The notes: generated by a model not told the origin, from the letters alone. A stretch of 49,949 nt of DNA from Candidatus Cloacimonadota bacterium (GCA_018400535.1 JAGYMQ010000037.1:1-49949); one strand, 5' to 3'; counted from the first letter of the stretch, positions 8,536 through 19,480 are shown. Numbers and translations are program-made.

Positions 8536-9279
8536 TTAGATGATCAAACCACCGTCCACATTGATCGTTTGACCGGTAATGTAATTGGCTTCAGTAGAAG
8601 CCAAAAAAAGACAGAGATTTGCAACATCAGCTGGAGTTCCCATCCGAGCTAAAGGAATTGCTTTTGCATAATTTTCAACAACTTCTGGTGATAATTTTTG
8701 TGTCATTTCAGTTTGAATAAAACCGGGAGCAATAGCATTGACTCTGATCTTTCTGCTGGCAAATTCTCTGGCAGCAGATTTGGTCAGAGCGATCAAACCA
8801 CCTTTGGAAGCAGCATAATTTGCCTGTCCAGCATTTCCCATGATTCCGATCACAGAAGCAATATTCAAGATCACGCCTGTTTTTTGTTTTAACATATAAC
8901 GTGAAACTGCCTGGATACAATTGAAAGCACCTTTCAGATTCACGTTGATCACTGCCTCCCAATCAGATTCTTTCATCTTCATTAATAAGCCATCTTTGGT
9001 GATTCCAGCATTGTTAACTAAAATATCTATTGAACCAAAATCTTTGTAAATGTCTCTAAAAACATTTTTTATCGCTTTGTTATCAGTCACATCTGCCGGA
9101 TATCCAATTGCTTTCAAACCTGCATCATCGATCTTTTGCACTGCACTATCGATATCCTTTTGATGCAAATCTATGATCAAGCTGGTCGCTCCTCTTTGAG
9201 CAAAATATTTGGCAATAGTGAAACCAATACCACGAGCACTACCGGTGACGATAGCAATCTTGTTTCGAAAATCATTCAT
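8536..9279 (-). CDS. fabG: 3-oxoacyl-ACP reductase
   Basis: SDR: TGSARGIG, NNAGITKDGLLMKM, YAASKGG, C-terminal YITGQTINVDGG. Confidence 0.96.
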   Translation of the reverse strand: MNDFRNKIAIVTGSARGIGFTIAKYFAQRGATSLIIDLHQKDIDSAVQKIDDAGLKAIGYPADVTDNKAIKNVFRDIYKDFGSIDILVNNAGITKDGLLMKMKESDWEAVINVNLKGAFNCIQAVSRYMLKQKTGVILNIASVIGIMGNAGQANYAASKGGLIALTKSAAREFASRKIRVNAIAPGFIQTEMTQKLSPEVVENYAKAIPLARMGTPADVANLCLFLASTEANYITGQTINVDGGLII

Positions 9280-10216
9280 AAGCTTTCAACTCCTCTTTCA
9301 CGGCTTCAAAAGATTCAATAGTGTCAATACTGATAATTTTTGCTTTTCTGTCAATTTTTCTGAGCATTCCAGCCAAAACTTTCTGCGGTCCAAATTCAAT
9401 GAAAAGTTCCACTCCAGCTTCTAACATAAATTTGACGGAATCCAACCAAAGCACAGAAGAAGTAACTTGACGACGCAAATTTTCTTTGATCTTGTTGATG
9501 TCGGTTGTCGGTTTGGCATCAACATTTGAAATTAATGGAATATTAGTTTCTGAAAATTTGATCTTATCCATTTCACTCGCCAGCCATTCTCCCGCTTTTT
9601 TAATCAAAGGTGAATGAAAAGCACCGCCCACTTTGAGTGGAATGATCCTTTTCACTTTCTGCTCTTTGAGAATTCTCGTAACTTCGTGCACGCCTTTTTG
9701 CGTTCCAGAAATAACAGTTTGCACAGGAGTGTTGAAATTTGCAGCAACGACAATATTATGTTCAGAAACTTTTTTGCAAATATCTTTGATCGTGACAGGA
9801 TTTGAGCCAATAACAGCGCTCATCGCATAAGAAGATCCTTCGCTGGCTTTGATCATAAATTCACCACGTTTATGCACAAGATACATTGCATCTTGTAATT
9901 TCAATACGCCATTTGCAACGAGAGCAGAAAATTCTCCGAGTGAATGACCGGCTACAAAAGCGGGTTTGATCTCAATTTCTTGTTGCAACATTTTCAGAGC
10001 AGCAATGCTGTGAAACAGAATTGCTGGTTGGGTGAAACGTGTTTCTTTCAATTTTTCTTCCGGTCCTTCTTTCATTATCTTATAAAGCTCAAGATTATTT
10101 TTTTCATCAAAATTCTGTAATTCCTGCTTCAGTTCAGGAAATTTTGCCAGGATGTCCATCGCCATTCCAACATATTGCGCACCTTGACCGGGAAATAGTA
10201 AGGCAATTTTTTTCAT
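9272..10216 (-). CDS. fabD: Malonyl-CoA:ACP transacylase
   Basis: FPGQGAQYVGMA, GHSLGEFSALVANG, GGAFHSPLI. Confidence 0.96.
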   Translation of the reverse strand: MKKIALLFPGQGAQYVGMAMDILAKFPELKQELQNFDEKNNLELYKIMKEGPEEKLKETRFTQPAILFHSIAALKMLQQEIEIKPAFVAGHSLGEFSALVANGVLKLQDAMYLVHKRGEFMIKASEGSSYAMSAVIGSNPVTIKDICKKVSEHNIVVAANFNTPVQTVISGTQKGVHEVTRILKEQKVKRIIPLKVGGAFHSPLIKKAGEWLASEMDKIKFSETNIPLISNVDAKPTTDINKIKENLRRQVTSSVLWLDSVKFMLEAGVELFIEFGPQKVLAGMLRKIDRKAKIISIDTIESFEAVKEELKAYE

Positions 10217-10228
10217 ATCAAAAACCTC

Positions 10229-11224
10229 TTATAATCTTAGTAGCAAGCTGCCAGAAGTGAGACCAGCTCCAAAAGAAGCCAGTAAAACGATATCACCATG
10301 ACGAATGACATTATTTCGGATCGCTTCATCCAAAGCAATGGGAATGGTGGCAGCAGAAGTATTAGCATATTTTTCAATATTTACGATAACTTTGTTTTCA
10401 TCGATCTTCAATTTCTTGCCAAGAGCCTGAATTATCCGTAAATTTGCCTGATGTGTGATCAACCAATCGATCGATTTTACGTCCATGTTATTTCTTTTAA
10501 GAACGATGTCACAAGCGTTATACATCGAACGAATAGCCAATTTGAATATCTTGTTTCCTTCCATATAAACCGTGTGCAGATTTTTTTCGACAGTTTTTTG
10601 AGAAGCCGGCATTCGTGAACCACCTGCATGTTGCACGAGAAGATCATAATGTGATCCATCAGCGGAAATTTCTGTATCAATAAAACGGGAAATATCTTTG
10701 GGCTCTGCGCGAGAAATAATCGTGGCTCCGGCTCCGTCACCGAAAAGAACACAAGTATTTCGATCCTGATAATTCGTGATCTTTGTAAGGATCTCCACGC
10801 CGATGACAAGAACGTTTTTTGCCAGGCCATTTTCCACGTATTGCTTGGCAATATTAGCTCCATAGATCCAACCGGTGCAACCAGCAGAAACATCGAAAGC
10901 AGGAAAATTTTTCAAGCCTAATTTTTTTTGGAGGATACAAGCTGTCGAAGGAAAAGGATGATCTCCCGAAATTGTTCCGCAAATGATCATATCGATATCT
11001 TTATTTTTTATATTAGCATCTTCAATCGCTTTCAAAGCAGCTTCATAGGCAAGATCAGAAGCTGCCTGTGATTCTGAAGCGATGTGTCGTTCAGACATAC
11101 CAGTTCGGGTGCGTATCCATTCATCAGAAGTATCGACCATTTTTTCCAGATCGAAATTCGTTAATATTTTTTCTGGAACATATCTACCTGTTCCTTTAAT
11201 CTTAGCAAAATATTTTTCTATCAT
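10229..11224 (-). CDS. fabH: Beta-ketoacyl-ACP synthase III
   Basis: GTGRYVPEKILTN, TSDEWIRTRTGMSERH, DVSAGCTGWIYG, THQANLRII. Confidence 0.96.
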   Translation of the reverse strand: MIEKYFAKIKGTGRYVPEKILTNFDLEKMVDTSDEWIRTRTGMSERHIASESQAASDLAYEAALKAIEDANIKNKDIDMIICGTISGDHPFPSTACILQKKLGLKNFPAFDVSAGCTGWIYGANIAKQYVENGLAKNVLVIGVEILTKITNYQDRNTCVLFGDGAGATIISRAEPKDISRFIDTEISADGSHYDLLVQHAGGSRMPASQKTVEKNLHTVYMEGNKIFKLAIRSMYNACDIVLKRNNMDVKSIDWLITHQANLRIIQALGKKLKIDENKVIVNIEKYANTSAATIPIALDEAIRNNVIRHGDIVLLASFGAGLTSGSLLLRL

Positions 11225-12222
11225 AATTCATACCTCTCAAAATATTCTCCAGCATGATCCACGAAGCCACTTCTGGCAATACGAGCTGCGATCTTAACAG
11301 CATTTTTGATCGCTTTTGCATTTGAACGTCCATGCGCCACGACTGAAACGCCATTCAATCCCACTAACAAAGCTCCACCATATTCTGTGTGGTCCATTTT
11401 TTTTTTAATATAAGCATAAACAGGAAAAGAAAGTAAAGCTCCGATCTTGGCGACCCAATCTTTTTTGATCTGTTCTTTCATGATATCAAAGATTGTGATC
11501 GCTGCTCCTTCAATCGTTTTCAACATTATATTTCCGACAAATCCATCGCACACGATCACATCAGCCACACCTTTTAGAAGATCTTTTCCTTCAATATTAC
11601 CGATGAAATTTATATCTGAATAATTTTGCAATTTTTTATTCGTAACCTTCATCAATTCATTGCCCTTTGAATTTTCTTCTCCAATGTTCAAAAGCGCAAC
11701 ATCCGGTTCTTTGATCTGATAAAAAAATTTGGAATATAAACTGCCTAATTTAGCAAATTGAACCAGATTTTCTGATGAACAATCAACGTTCGCACCAACA
11801 TCCAGAACAATAACATTTCGATTTTGAGTGGGCAAGATAGTAGCGATTGCTGGGCGAAGAATATTTTTCATTCGTCCCAGAGCAAAAAGAGATGCAGCCA
11901 TCACCGCACCAGTATTACCTGCGCTTACAAAAGCATCGACTTTTTTGTCAGCGTGTAATTTTATCGCTTTCACAAGAGAGGAATTTTTTTTCTTTTTCAC
12001 AATGCGGGAAGGTGAATCATTCATTGTTATAACTTCTTCGGCTGGAACTATTTCGATTCTTTCTTTGTCATAATAATATTTGTCTAATTGACCTACGAGC
12101 TCTCGCTCTTTTCCAACTAAAAAGATCTTGTCACAGATTTCTTCTTTAATTGCAAGAATTGCACCTTCAACTTCTGGAAAAGGTGCATTATCACTACCAA
12201 AAGCATCAAGTGCAATTTTCAT
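11221..12222 (-). CDS. plsX: Phosphate acyltransferase PlsX
   Basis: MKIALDAFGSDNAPFPEVEGA, SAGNTGAVMAAS, VGANVDCSSENL. Confidence 0.95.
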   Translation of the reverse strand: MKIALDAFGSDNAPFPEVEGAILAIKEEICDKIFLVGKERELVGQLDKYYYDKERIEIVPAEEVITMNDSPSRIVKKKKNSSLVKAIKLHADKKVDAFVSAGNTGAVMAASLFALGRMKNILRPAIATILPTQNRNVIVLDVGANVDCSSENLVQFAKLGSLYSKFFYQIKEPDVALLNIGEENSKGNELMKVTNKKLQNYSDINFIGNIEGKDLLKGVADVIVCDGFVGNIMLKTIEGAAITIFDIMKEQIKKDWVAKIGALLSFPVYAYIKKKMDHTEYGGALLVGLNGVSVVAHGRSNAKAIKNAVKIAARIARSGFVDHAGEYFERYEL

Positions 12223-12243
12223 TGATCAACCAAAATGATCGTT

Positions 12244-12426
12244 TCAATCTTCTTTTATCGTTATCACTTGTTTACCGTTATAGTAACCGCATTTTTGGCA
12301 AATGTTATGAGGTTGGATCGGTTCACCACAATTTGAACAAGTCGCCACTGTTGGCATTGTGGCTTTGTAATGTGTTCTTCTCTTATTTCTCCTGGATTTT
12401 GAAGTTTTTCTTTTTGGAACTGCCAT
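12244..12426 (-). CDS. rpmF: 50S ribosomal protein L32, Cys4 form
   Basis: MAVPKRKTSKSRRNKRRTHYK... CSNCGEPIQPHNICQKCGYYNGK. Confidence 0.96.
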   Translation of the reverse strand: MAVPKRKTSKSRRNKRRTHYKATMPTVATCSNCGEPIQPHNICQKCGYYNGKQVITIKED

Positions 12427-12813
12427 AATTACTCCTTTATACTCTGATATCTTTTTATATTTCAGTATATTACAATCTAAGCACAATGGATCGACAAGTT
12501 ATTTCTAACCTTTATGGTGTCAAGAATTTTGCTTTTAGAGAATAGACAGAAAATGTTCGCTAATCGCAATTCTGGATTTTTCAATAACTAGCCTCTTTTA
12601 TCGCAAAATCTTGGATATTACCTTTTTCGTTGATATTGAAATTCCAGCTTTTTCGGAGAATTATTATTCCGCTCCTATCTAATCCGTGTATTTTTAATCA
12701 AGATCGCTGGCCTGACTCTTTGCTCTTTCTTCCTGAAATAAAACTTTTCAGTTTTTTCTTGTCAAAAATGCTGAACATTCAAAAAGAAAATTATCAAAAA
12801 AATTGGAGGAATG

Positions 12814-13476
12814 ATGAAAAATTTATTGATCCTTTTACCTTTGTTTATTGTTTTCATAACAGGATGCACGGAAGAAGGGACATTAGTAATTAAAAATGAT
12901 TCACAAGATGAAATTTGGTATGAAATTGATTATGGCACAACGCATTATCTTAATACAAACGAATCAGATGAATACAACTGGGAATTGTCACCTGATGAAA
13001 GCAAGTTCATTCAAGTCGATTATGGCGGTGGTTATTGGTTTTTCTATGACTATTGGCAAGAAGTAGAAATCAAACCGGGCAAAACAAAAACAATGAGGAT
13101 CATCGGTGACGCTGGCGAGATCGAGATCTGGAATGATTCAAATTATTATTATATTTATTATGTTTATCTTTCACCAAGTTCCGATGAATATTGGGGCGAA
13201 GATAGACTTGGTGCTGATATTATCTCACCTGGAGAATCTGTCGTCTGGAAAGTTTCTACAGGCGATTGGGATGTGAGAGTAATTGATGATTTTGGCGAAG
13301 AGTTTACTTCCTACGAAAATTACATTGCACCAGAAGAGCGCACAACTTTCTATTACAATGGTTTTATGCGTTCGGAAGATCCTGACAGTGAAAAGCTGGC
13401 AAATTCCCAAAAAGATCATCGTATCACAAAAAATCTGGTCGAAAAACGAGAAAAGAATAATTTTTCAGCAGAATAG
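12814..13476 (+). CDS. Putative lipoprotein with two repeated beta-type segments
   Basis: Signal peptide and lipobox LFIVFITGC; segments starting GTLVIKNDS and GEIEIWNDS. Confidence 0.65.
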   Translation: MKNLLILLPLFIVFITGCTEEGTLVIKNDSQDEIWYEIDYGTTHYLNTNESDEYNWELSPDESKFIQVDYGGGYWFFYDYWQEVEIKPGKTKTMRIIGDAGEIEIWNDSNYYYIYYVYLSPSSDEYWGEDRLGADIISPGESVVWKVSTGDWDVRVIDDFGEEFTSYENYIAPEERTTFYYNGFMRSEDPDSEKLANSQKDHRITKNLVEKREKNNFSAE

Positions 13477-13524
13477 GCGAAATTGTTTTTCCAAAAAAAA
13501 TCATAATATGCAAAAAGTGAGAAT

Positions 13525-14241
13525 ATGGAATTAAGAGAATTTTTAGCAGCGTTGAAATTTCCGCTTCTGTTCTTTAGCAGTCTTTTGATCATCGTCACCT
13601 TTCTTTCCTATTTTTTGGGATTTCAGATCGTTGTTAATAAATCTACGACTGTTTCCAATCTGCTGCTTTTCAATTTTTTCCAGCAATTTGATCTGACTGC
13701 TACAGCGAATTTTGCGCTTTGGTTCAAAACGATCTTCATTTTTTTGAACGCATTGGCGCTGGGGATGTTCGGCTGGACAAGGTCAGATAAGTTTCCTCTG
13801 AATAGCGGGCAAAAACTTATTTTCAAATTTTTCTCAATCGGATTGATCTTTGCTTCGCTTTTGGAAACGCTTTCTATGTATGGGAAAATTCTCCAAGCGA
13901 TCGATCTTTCTTCTCATTTCATTGCGATGAAATTACCATCCTTCAAAACTCTTCCTTTCAATTATTATTTTCTTCTACTGCTGATCCTGATCATTTTTCT
14001 CTTGTTGATGTATAAACTGTTACGCAACCTGAAAAATAAAGAAAGAAAAGCACAAACCAAACGCTATCTGTCTTTTACGCTGATAATTTTTATTTTGATC
14101 ATGCTGATGAAATATTTAGATGAGAAAAATCTTACTAACCAGATCAATTTTATTTCTAATTTACTGGAATTCTTGAAGATAACATTTCTGGCAAATCTCT
14201 ATTTTCTCAATTTAAATATCATCGATAATTTTAAAATTTAA
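13525..14241 (+). CDS. Multi-pass membrane protein, unknown function
   Basis: 238 aa with several hydrophobic segments; clustered with the following two genes. Confidence 0.55.
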   Translation: MELREFLAALKFPLLFFSSLLIIVTFLSYFLGFQIVVNKSTTVSNLLLFNFFQQFDLTATANFALWFKTIFIFLNALALGMFGWTRSDKFPLNSGQKLIFKFFSIGLIFASLLETLSMYGKILQAIDLSSHFIAMKLPSFKTLPFNYYFLLLLILIIFLLLMYKLLRNLKNKERKAQTKRYLSFTLIIFILIMLMKYLDEKNLTNQINFISNLLEFLKITFLANLYFLNLNIIDNFKI

Positions 14242-14254
14242 AAAAGGAAAAATT

Positions 14255-15406
14255 ATGTCGAAAAAAGTTTATATTTTTATGTTCATTGATGCGCTGGGTT
14301 GGGAAATTGTGAATAAATATCAATTTATGGAAAAGACCTTTCCCTATCGTTATCCAGCAAAAATGCAATTTGGATATTCCTGCACCGCCATTCCAACTAT
14401 TCTAACTGGACAACCACCGACAAAGCACCAACATCTAAGTTTCTATTATTATGATCCAAACAATTCACCCTTTCATTTTTTCAAATATCTGAAATTTTTG
14501 CCGTCATCGATCTTTGACAGTTGGCGATTTCGACATTTAATGTCACGATTAATAAAAAAAATGAAAGGTTATACCGGATATTTTGAGCTCTATGCAATGC
14601 CGTTTGAACGCTTGCCCTATTTTGATTACATCGAAAAAAAAGATCTTTTTATTCCAGGCGGATTGAGTCCAGTTCCCAATATAGCTGATGAATTGGAAAA
14701 GCGGGAAATTCCCTATCACATATCTAATTGGCGATTGAGCGAACAGCAAAATATCGATGCGATGAAAACAGCTTTAGAAAAAGGTGAGATCAATTTTTCC
14801 TTTCTTTATACAGCAGCGATGGATGGACTCTTGCATCAAGTCACAAAGGACGGCAAAGAAATTCCTGAAAAATTGGATTGGTATGAAAAGCAGATCGCAG
14901 AGATCCTGACTGCTGCGGAAAAAAATTATGATGAATGCAAATTGTTCGTGATGAGTGATCACGGCATGACGACGCTTACCGAGGCTGTCGATGTGAAAAA
15001 AGAAGTGGAAAAGACAAATTTCCAATTTGGCAAAGATTATGCCGCAGTCTATGATTCCACGATGGCAAGATTGTGGTTCTTCAATGATTTTGCGCGAAAA
15101 GAGATCAATCAGAAACTTCAGCAGATTCCTCATTCTCATGTATTGGATCACGAAGAAAAAGTGAAATACAACATCGATTTTCCTGACAATAAATTTGGTG
15201 AAACGATTTTGTTGATGGATCCAGGCTATCAGATCGCACCCAGCGATATGGGATTGGAACCGCTGCCTGGAATGCACGGATTTGCGCCAGAACATGAAGA
15301 TTCTTTTGCCAGCTTTCTTTCGATGGAAGATTTGGAAACTCCACCAAAATGGGTAGGAAATTACTTTGACGTCATGGTTTCAAAAATGGAAGCATTAAAA
15401 AACTGA
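14255..15406 (+). CDS. Alkaline phosphatase superfamily / type I phosphodiesterase-like protein
   Basis: FMFIDALGWE, SCTAIPTILTGQPPTKH, FVMSDHGMTTL, GMHGF. Confidence 0.7.
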   Translation: MSKKVYIFMFIDALGWEIVNKYQFMEKTFPYRYPAKMQFGYSCTAIPTILTGQPPTKHQHLSFYYYDPNNSPFHFFKYLKFLPSSIFDSWRFRHLMSRLIKKMKGYTGYFELYAMPFERLPYFDYIEKKDLFIPGGLSPVPNIADELEKREIPYHISNWRLSEQQNIDAMKTALEKGEINFSFLYTAAMDGLLHQVTKDGKEIPEKLDWYEKQIAEILTAAEKNYDECKLFVMSDHGMTTLTEAVDVKKEVEKTNFQFGKDYAAVYDSTMARLWFFNDFARKEINQKLQQIPHSHVLDHEEKVKYNIDFPDNKFGETILLMDPGYQIAPSDMGLEPLPGMHGFAPEHEDSFASFLSMEDLETPPKWVGNYFDVMVSKMEALKN

Positions 15407-16620
15407 TGATTGCCTTTAGTCTCGCATTACGCTATTTGAAAGGAAGAAATAGATTCTGGTTCTCGACGGTAAATTTACTTTCTTTTTCCGGAATTGTGCT
15501 GGGAGTTTTTTCGCTGCTTGTCGTTTCTTCGGTAATGAATGGTCTGAGCGCTGATATGCGAAATCGAATTATTGGCTCGAAAGCAGAAATTATGGTGCAC
15601 AACGCAGATTTTTCTCCCATTTCAAACTACCGAAAATTAACAACAAAAATTGAAAAAAATCCTGACGTGATCGCTGCTGCTTCCGTCTGTGAATCAGAAT
15701 TGATGATCAACAAAGATAATAATATTAGCGCTACGATCTGCTTAGGAATCGAACCCGAGAAGTACGACAAGATCACAAATATCTTTGATAAGATCGTGGT
15801 CGGAAATTTCGAAAACGAAGATCTTGCTGAAGGCATAATTTTGGGATTGGAACTTTCTCTGACGTTAAACGCTACAGTCGGCGAAGAAATTGTTCTTTCT
15901 TCTCCAATTGGCACAAAACCTTCTCCTTTCGGATTATTGCCTGAAACTAAAAGATTGAAAGTTGTCGGAATTTTCTCTTCCGGCTTACCCGAATTTGATC
16001 GGGTTTACACTTTCATTTCGCTCCAAAACGGACAGCTCTTTCTTGGAAAAAATGATGCTGTCGGGCATATCGCAGTGAAAACAAAAAATGTCAGAAAATC
16101 TCATCTCGCAGCAAAAAAATTGCAAAAAAATCTTTATCAAAAATTTAAAGTGGAAGATTGGCGTCAATTCGAAGCAAATCTTTTTAATGCGATAAAAATG
16201 GAAAAGGCCGTAATGTTCACTGTTCTTGCCTTGATGATCATAATTGCAGCTTTTAATATGGCAGGAAATTTTATCAAACTGGTTGCAGAAAAAAGAACTG
16301 ATATTGGAATTCTCAAAGGCTTGGGTGCTCCCCAAAAACTCGTGCAAAATATCTTTGTGACAATGGGAATCGTGATCGGTTCTATGGGAGCAATATTTGG
16401 AATGGTATTAGCTTTAATTCTGTTAAATTTACAGCAAAAATATCATTTCGTCAAAATCCCGATTTCCGGACTTCCTATTCATTGGCTTCCCGTGGAAATA
16501 AAATTATCCGATTTTATTTTTGTGCCTTTGCTGGTTCTATTCATAAGCTTGCTGACGACTTTTTATCCTTCCCGAAAAACACTGAAAATTAAACCGATTG
16601 AGATCATTCAGAATAGATAA
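15406..16620 (+). CDS. ABC transporter permease, LolC/LolE-FtsX family
   Basis: ALRYLKGRNRFWFSTVNLLSFSGIVLGVFSLLVVSSVMNG..., KRTDIGILKGLGAPQKLVQNIF, FYPSRKTLKIKPIEIIQ. Confidence 0.85.
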   Translation: MIAFSLALRYLKGRNRFWFSTVNLLSFSGIVLGVFSLLVVSSVMNGLSADMRNRIIGSKAEIMVHNADFSPISNYRKLTTKIEKNPDVIAAASVCESELMINKDNNISATICLGIEPEKYDKITNIFDKIVVGNFENEDLAEGIILGLELSLTLNATVGEEIVLSSPIGTKPSPFGLLPETKRLKVVGIFSSGLPEFDRVYTFISLQNGQLFLGKNDAVGHIAVKTKNVRKSHLAAKKLQKNLYQKFKVEDWRQFEANLFNAIKMEKAVMFTVLALMIIIAAFNMAGNFIKLVAEKRTDIGILKGLGAPQKLVQNIFVTMGIVIGSMGAIFGMVLALILLNLQQKYHFVKIPISGLPIHWLPVEIKLSDFIFVPLLVLFISLLTTFYPSRKTLKIKPIEIIQNR

Positions 16621-16951
16621 ACAAAGAACTCATGTGAAATAATTTAAATTTTCTTTCTGTCAGTGTTTTTTCTTGTAACGTTTCGATTTGATCCAAAATT
16701 GCTTCCCGATTTAGTGAAACAAGAAAAATTAATTTTTTTTTCCTCCATATTTCTTTACTGATTACCCATTTGAGAATTTCAAAAATATTAAGATAAAAAC
16801 ATTCTTGACACATAGCTAACTGACCAAAAATTAACCAGCAAGAAACGTAAAATGAGTTATGAGATTTCATGCAATATTGAGCATAACTTATTTAAAATCA
16901 GGCAATTATTGTTTTCAATGATTGTTATAAAAAAATACTACGGAGTTACAT

Positions 16952-19201
16952 ATGAAGCTTTCTGAAAATGCCTTAACAGTTTTAAAAAAAAGATATTTCA
17001 AAAAAGATAAAGAAGGAAAATCAACAGAAAATTGGGAAAAAATGATCGACCGCGTTGCTGGTAATATCAGCGCTGGTGATCCTGATAAAAAGAAAAAATA
17101 TTACAAATTGTTAGATTCAGGTTATTTCCTGCCAAATTCACCGACCTTGATGAATGCTGGAAATGATCTACAACAGCTTTCTGCTTGTTTTGTCCTGCCT
17201 TTGGAAGACAGTATGGATAGCATTTTCCAAACCATAAAAAATGCAGCACTTATTCACAAAAGTGGTGGTGGCACCGGTTTTAGTTTCAGCAAATTACGAC
17301 AAGCAAATGCCAGAGTTCGTAGCACAAATGGAGTTTCCAGTGGTCCGATCTCTTTTCTTAAGGTTTTCAATTCTGCTACCGATGCTGTGAAACAAGGAGG
17401 AACCAGACGCGGCGCGAATATGGCGATCCTCAATGTCGATCATCCGCAGATCATCGAATTCATCAAATCAAAAGAAAATACAAGTGAATTGACTAATTTC
17501 AATATCAGCGTCGGTATCACGAAAAGATTTATGGAAGCTTTCTATCAAGATACCGAATATGAGCTGATCGCTCCCCACACCAAAGAAGTAGTGGAAAAAT
17601 TGAAAGCCCGTGATGTCTTTGAGCTGATCGTGGATATGGCTCATAAAAATGGAGAACCTGGTCTTGTTTTTATGGATCGTTTGAATGAGCATAATCCGAC
17701 TCCACATGTAGGTAAGATTGAAAGTACAAATCCTTGTGGTGAACAACCTCTTTTGCCAAATGAAGCTTGCAATCTTGGTTCCATCAATTTGGCTGCTTTC
17801 GTCAAAGAAAAAAAAATAAATTGGGAAAAATTGCGATCTGTTGTGACAGACAGCGTCCAATTTTTAGATGATGTCATCGATCAGTCTCGCTTTCCGCTGC
17901 CAGAAATAAATGAAATGGTAAAAGCCAACCGCAAGATCGGACTCGGAGTTATGGGCTGGGCAGATCTGCTTTATCAACTGAAAATACCCTACAGCAGTGA
18001 AGAAGCGATCGAACTGGCGGAAGAGATCATGGAATTCGTAGATTATCATTCCAAAATCGCTTCAATGAATTTAGCTGAGAAATTAACTGCTTTTCCCAAT
18101 TTCAAAGGAAGTATCTATCAAGAAAAAAAATTGATCCGACCATCGATAAAAATGGATTGGAAAGTTTTGCAGGAAAAAATCGCAGAAAAGGGAATTCGGA
18201 ACGCCACAACGACAACTATCGCACCGACTGGCACGATAAGTATGATCGCTGATACCTCAGGCGGGATCGAACCTCAATTTTCTCTGGTCTATGTTAAAAA
18301 CGTGATGGATGGTGAAAAATTGCTTTATGTCAATCCGCATTTTGAAGAAGCTTGCCGTCAAGCTGGTATCTTTTCCAAAGAATTGATGGAAAAAGTTTCA
18401 CAAAAAGGTAGCATCAAAGAAATCCCGGAAATTCCTGATAACATAAAAAAAATCTTTGTCACCGCCCATGATATTTCTCCCAAATGGCACATTTTGATGC
18501 AAGCAGCTTTCCAAAAATACACTGATAACGCTGTTTCCAAAACGATCAATTTTTCCAAAGATGCAACCAAAGAAGATATCCGCATGGCTTATGAACTCGC
18601 TTATGAAAAAGGTTGCAAAGGGGTTACCGTCTATCGCGATGGCAGCAGGGAAAATCAAGTTTTGAATTTGGGAAAAGAAATAAAAAAATCTCAAAATGGT
18701 AATCGTATAGCTCCCCGTGAACGACCCGAAACAACTGTCGGTATTACCCAAAAGATCGAAACAGGTTGCGGTCATCTTTATGTTACAATAAATTCAGATT
18801 CAAAAGGAGCTTGTGAGATATTCACCCAGATGGGAAAAGTAGGTGGCTGCGCTTCTGCTCAATTGGAAGCTATTGCACGGCTCACTTCTCTTTGCCTGCG
18901 TTCGAATGTTAAAGTTAGCTCGATCATTCGCCAGCTCAAAGGCATTCGCTGTCCCAATCCAATGTGGCATAATGGAACGATCATCACTTCCTGCGCGGAT
19001 GGATTAGCAAAATCTCTGGAAAAATTTTTGCAACTGGATCAGGATTCTCTGCAAGATATCGACAAGATCAATCAAAGCTACGAACGCAAAGCTCAAGACA
19101 GCAAAAAGAATTTCTCGGCTATTTGTCCTGATTGTGGTAGCCCTGTCGAACACAGCGAAGGCTGTCTTGTCTGCAATGCTTGCGGTTGGTCAAAATGCTG
19201 A
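16952..19201 (+). CDS. nrdJ: Ribonucleoside-diphosphate reductase, adenosylcobalamin-dependent (class II)
   Basis: PNSPTLMNAG, SACFVLPLEDSMDSIF, NPCGEQPLLPNEACNLGSINL, ATTTTIAPTGTISMIADTSGGIEP, C-terminal CPDCGSPVEHSEGCLVCNACGWSKC. Confidence 0.9.
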   Translation: MKLSENALTVLKKRYFKKDKEGKSTENWEKMIDRVAGNISAGDPDKKKKYYKLLDSGYFLPNSPTLMNAGNDLQQLSACFVLPLEDSMDSIFQTIKNAALIHKSGGGTGFSFSKLRQANARVRSTNGVSSGPISFLKVFNSATDAVKQGGTRRGANMAILNVDHPQIIEFIKSKENTSELTNFNISVGITKRFMEAFYQDTEYELIAPHTKEVVEKLKARDVFELIVDMAHKNGEPGLVFMDRLNEHNPTPHVGKIESTNPCGEQPLLPNEACNLGSINLAAFVKEKKINWEKLRSVVTDSVQFLDDVIDQSRFPLPEINEMVKANRKIGLGVMGWADLLYQLKIPYSSEEAIELAEEIMEFVDYHSKIASMNLAEKLTAFPNFKGSIYQEKKLIRPSIKMDWKVLQEKIAEKGIRNATTTTIAPTGTISMIADTSGGIEPQFSLVYVKNVMDGEKLLYVNPHFEEACRQAGIFSKELMEKVSQKGSIKEIPEIPDNIKKIFVTAHDISPKWHILMQAAFQKYTDNAVSKTINFSKDATKEDIRMAYELAYEKGCKGVTVYRDGSRENQVLNLGKEIKKSQNGNRIAPRERPETTVGITQKIETGCGHLYVTINSDSKGACEIFTQMGKVGGCASAQLEAIARLTSLCLRSNVKVSSIIRQLKGIRCPNPMWHNGTIITSCADGLAKSLEKFLQLDQDSLQDIDKINQSYERKAQDSKKNFSAICPDCGSPVEHSEGCLVCNACGWSKC

Positions 19202-19480
19202 GCTATTTATTTCATTTCTGCAAAATTAATAACTTTCAACTGATGAAGCGATCAAGATATTAATTATGGTTTCAGAATATCAGCAAATACGAATTCTGAG
19301 GTCATCAGCTGTTTTCTTTTGTAGCAAAAAGTAAAAAAACAGAATAAAAAAGCAGAATCATTTCATCCTAGAAAAAAAAGTAACTATCAGCTCTTCGGTT
19401 TCCCTTATTTTTTCTTTACAAATAAACTTATCCTACAATTTACTACTTGCTAAAAATAATTAAAATGTTTGAGGTTAATA

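Noticed and set aside
16604-16870. 88-aa minus-strand ORF in the gap before nrdJ
   Set aside because: No recognisable motif or ribosome-binding site and low-complexity composition; not enough support.
16871-16951. Cobalamin riboswitch upstream of the B12-dependent ribonucleotide reductase
   Set aside because: No recognisable B12-box-like sequence was seen in the short leader; would need a covariance-model search.
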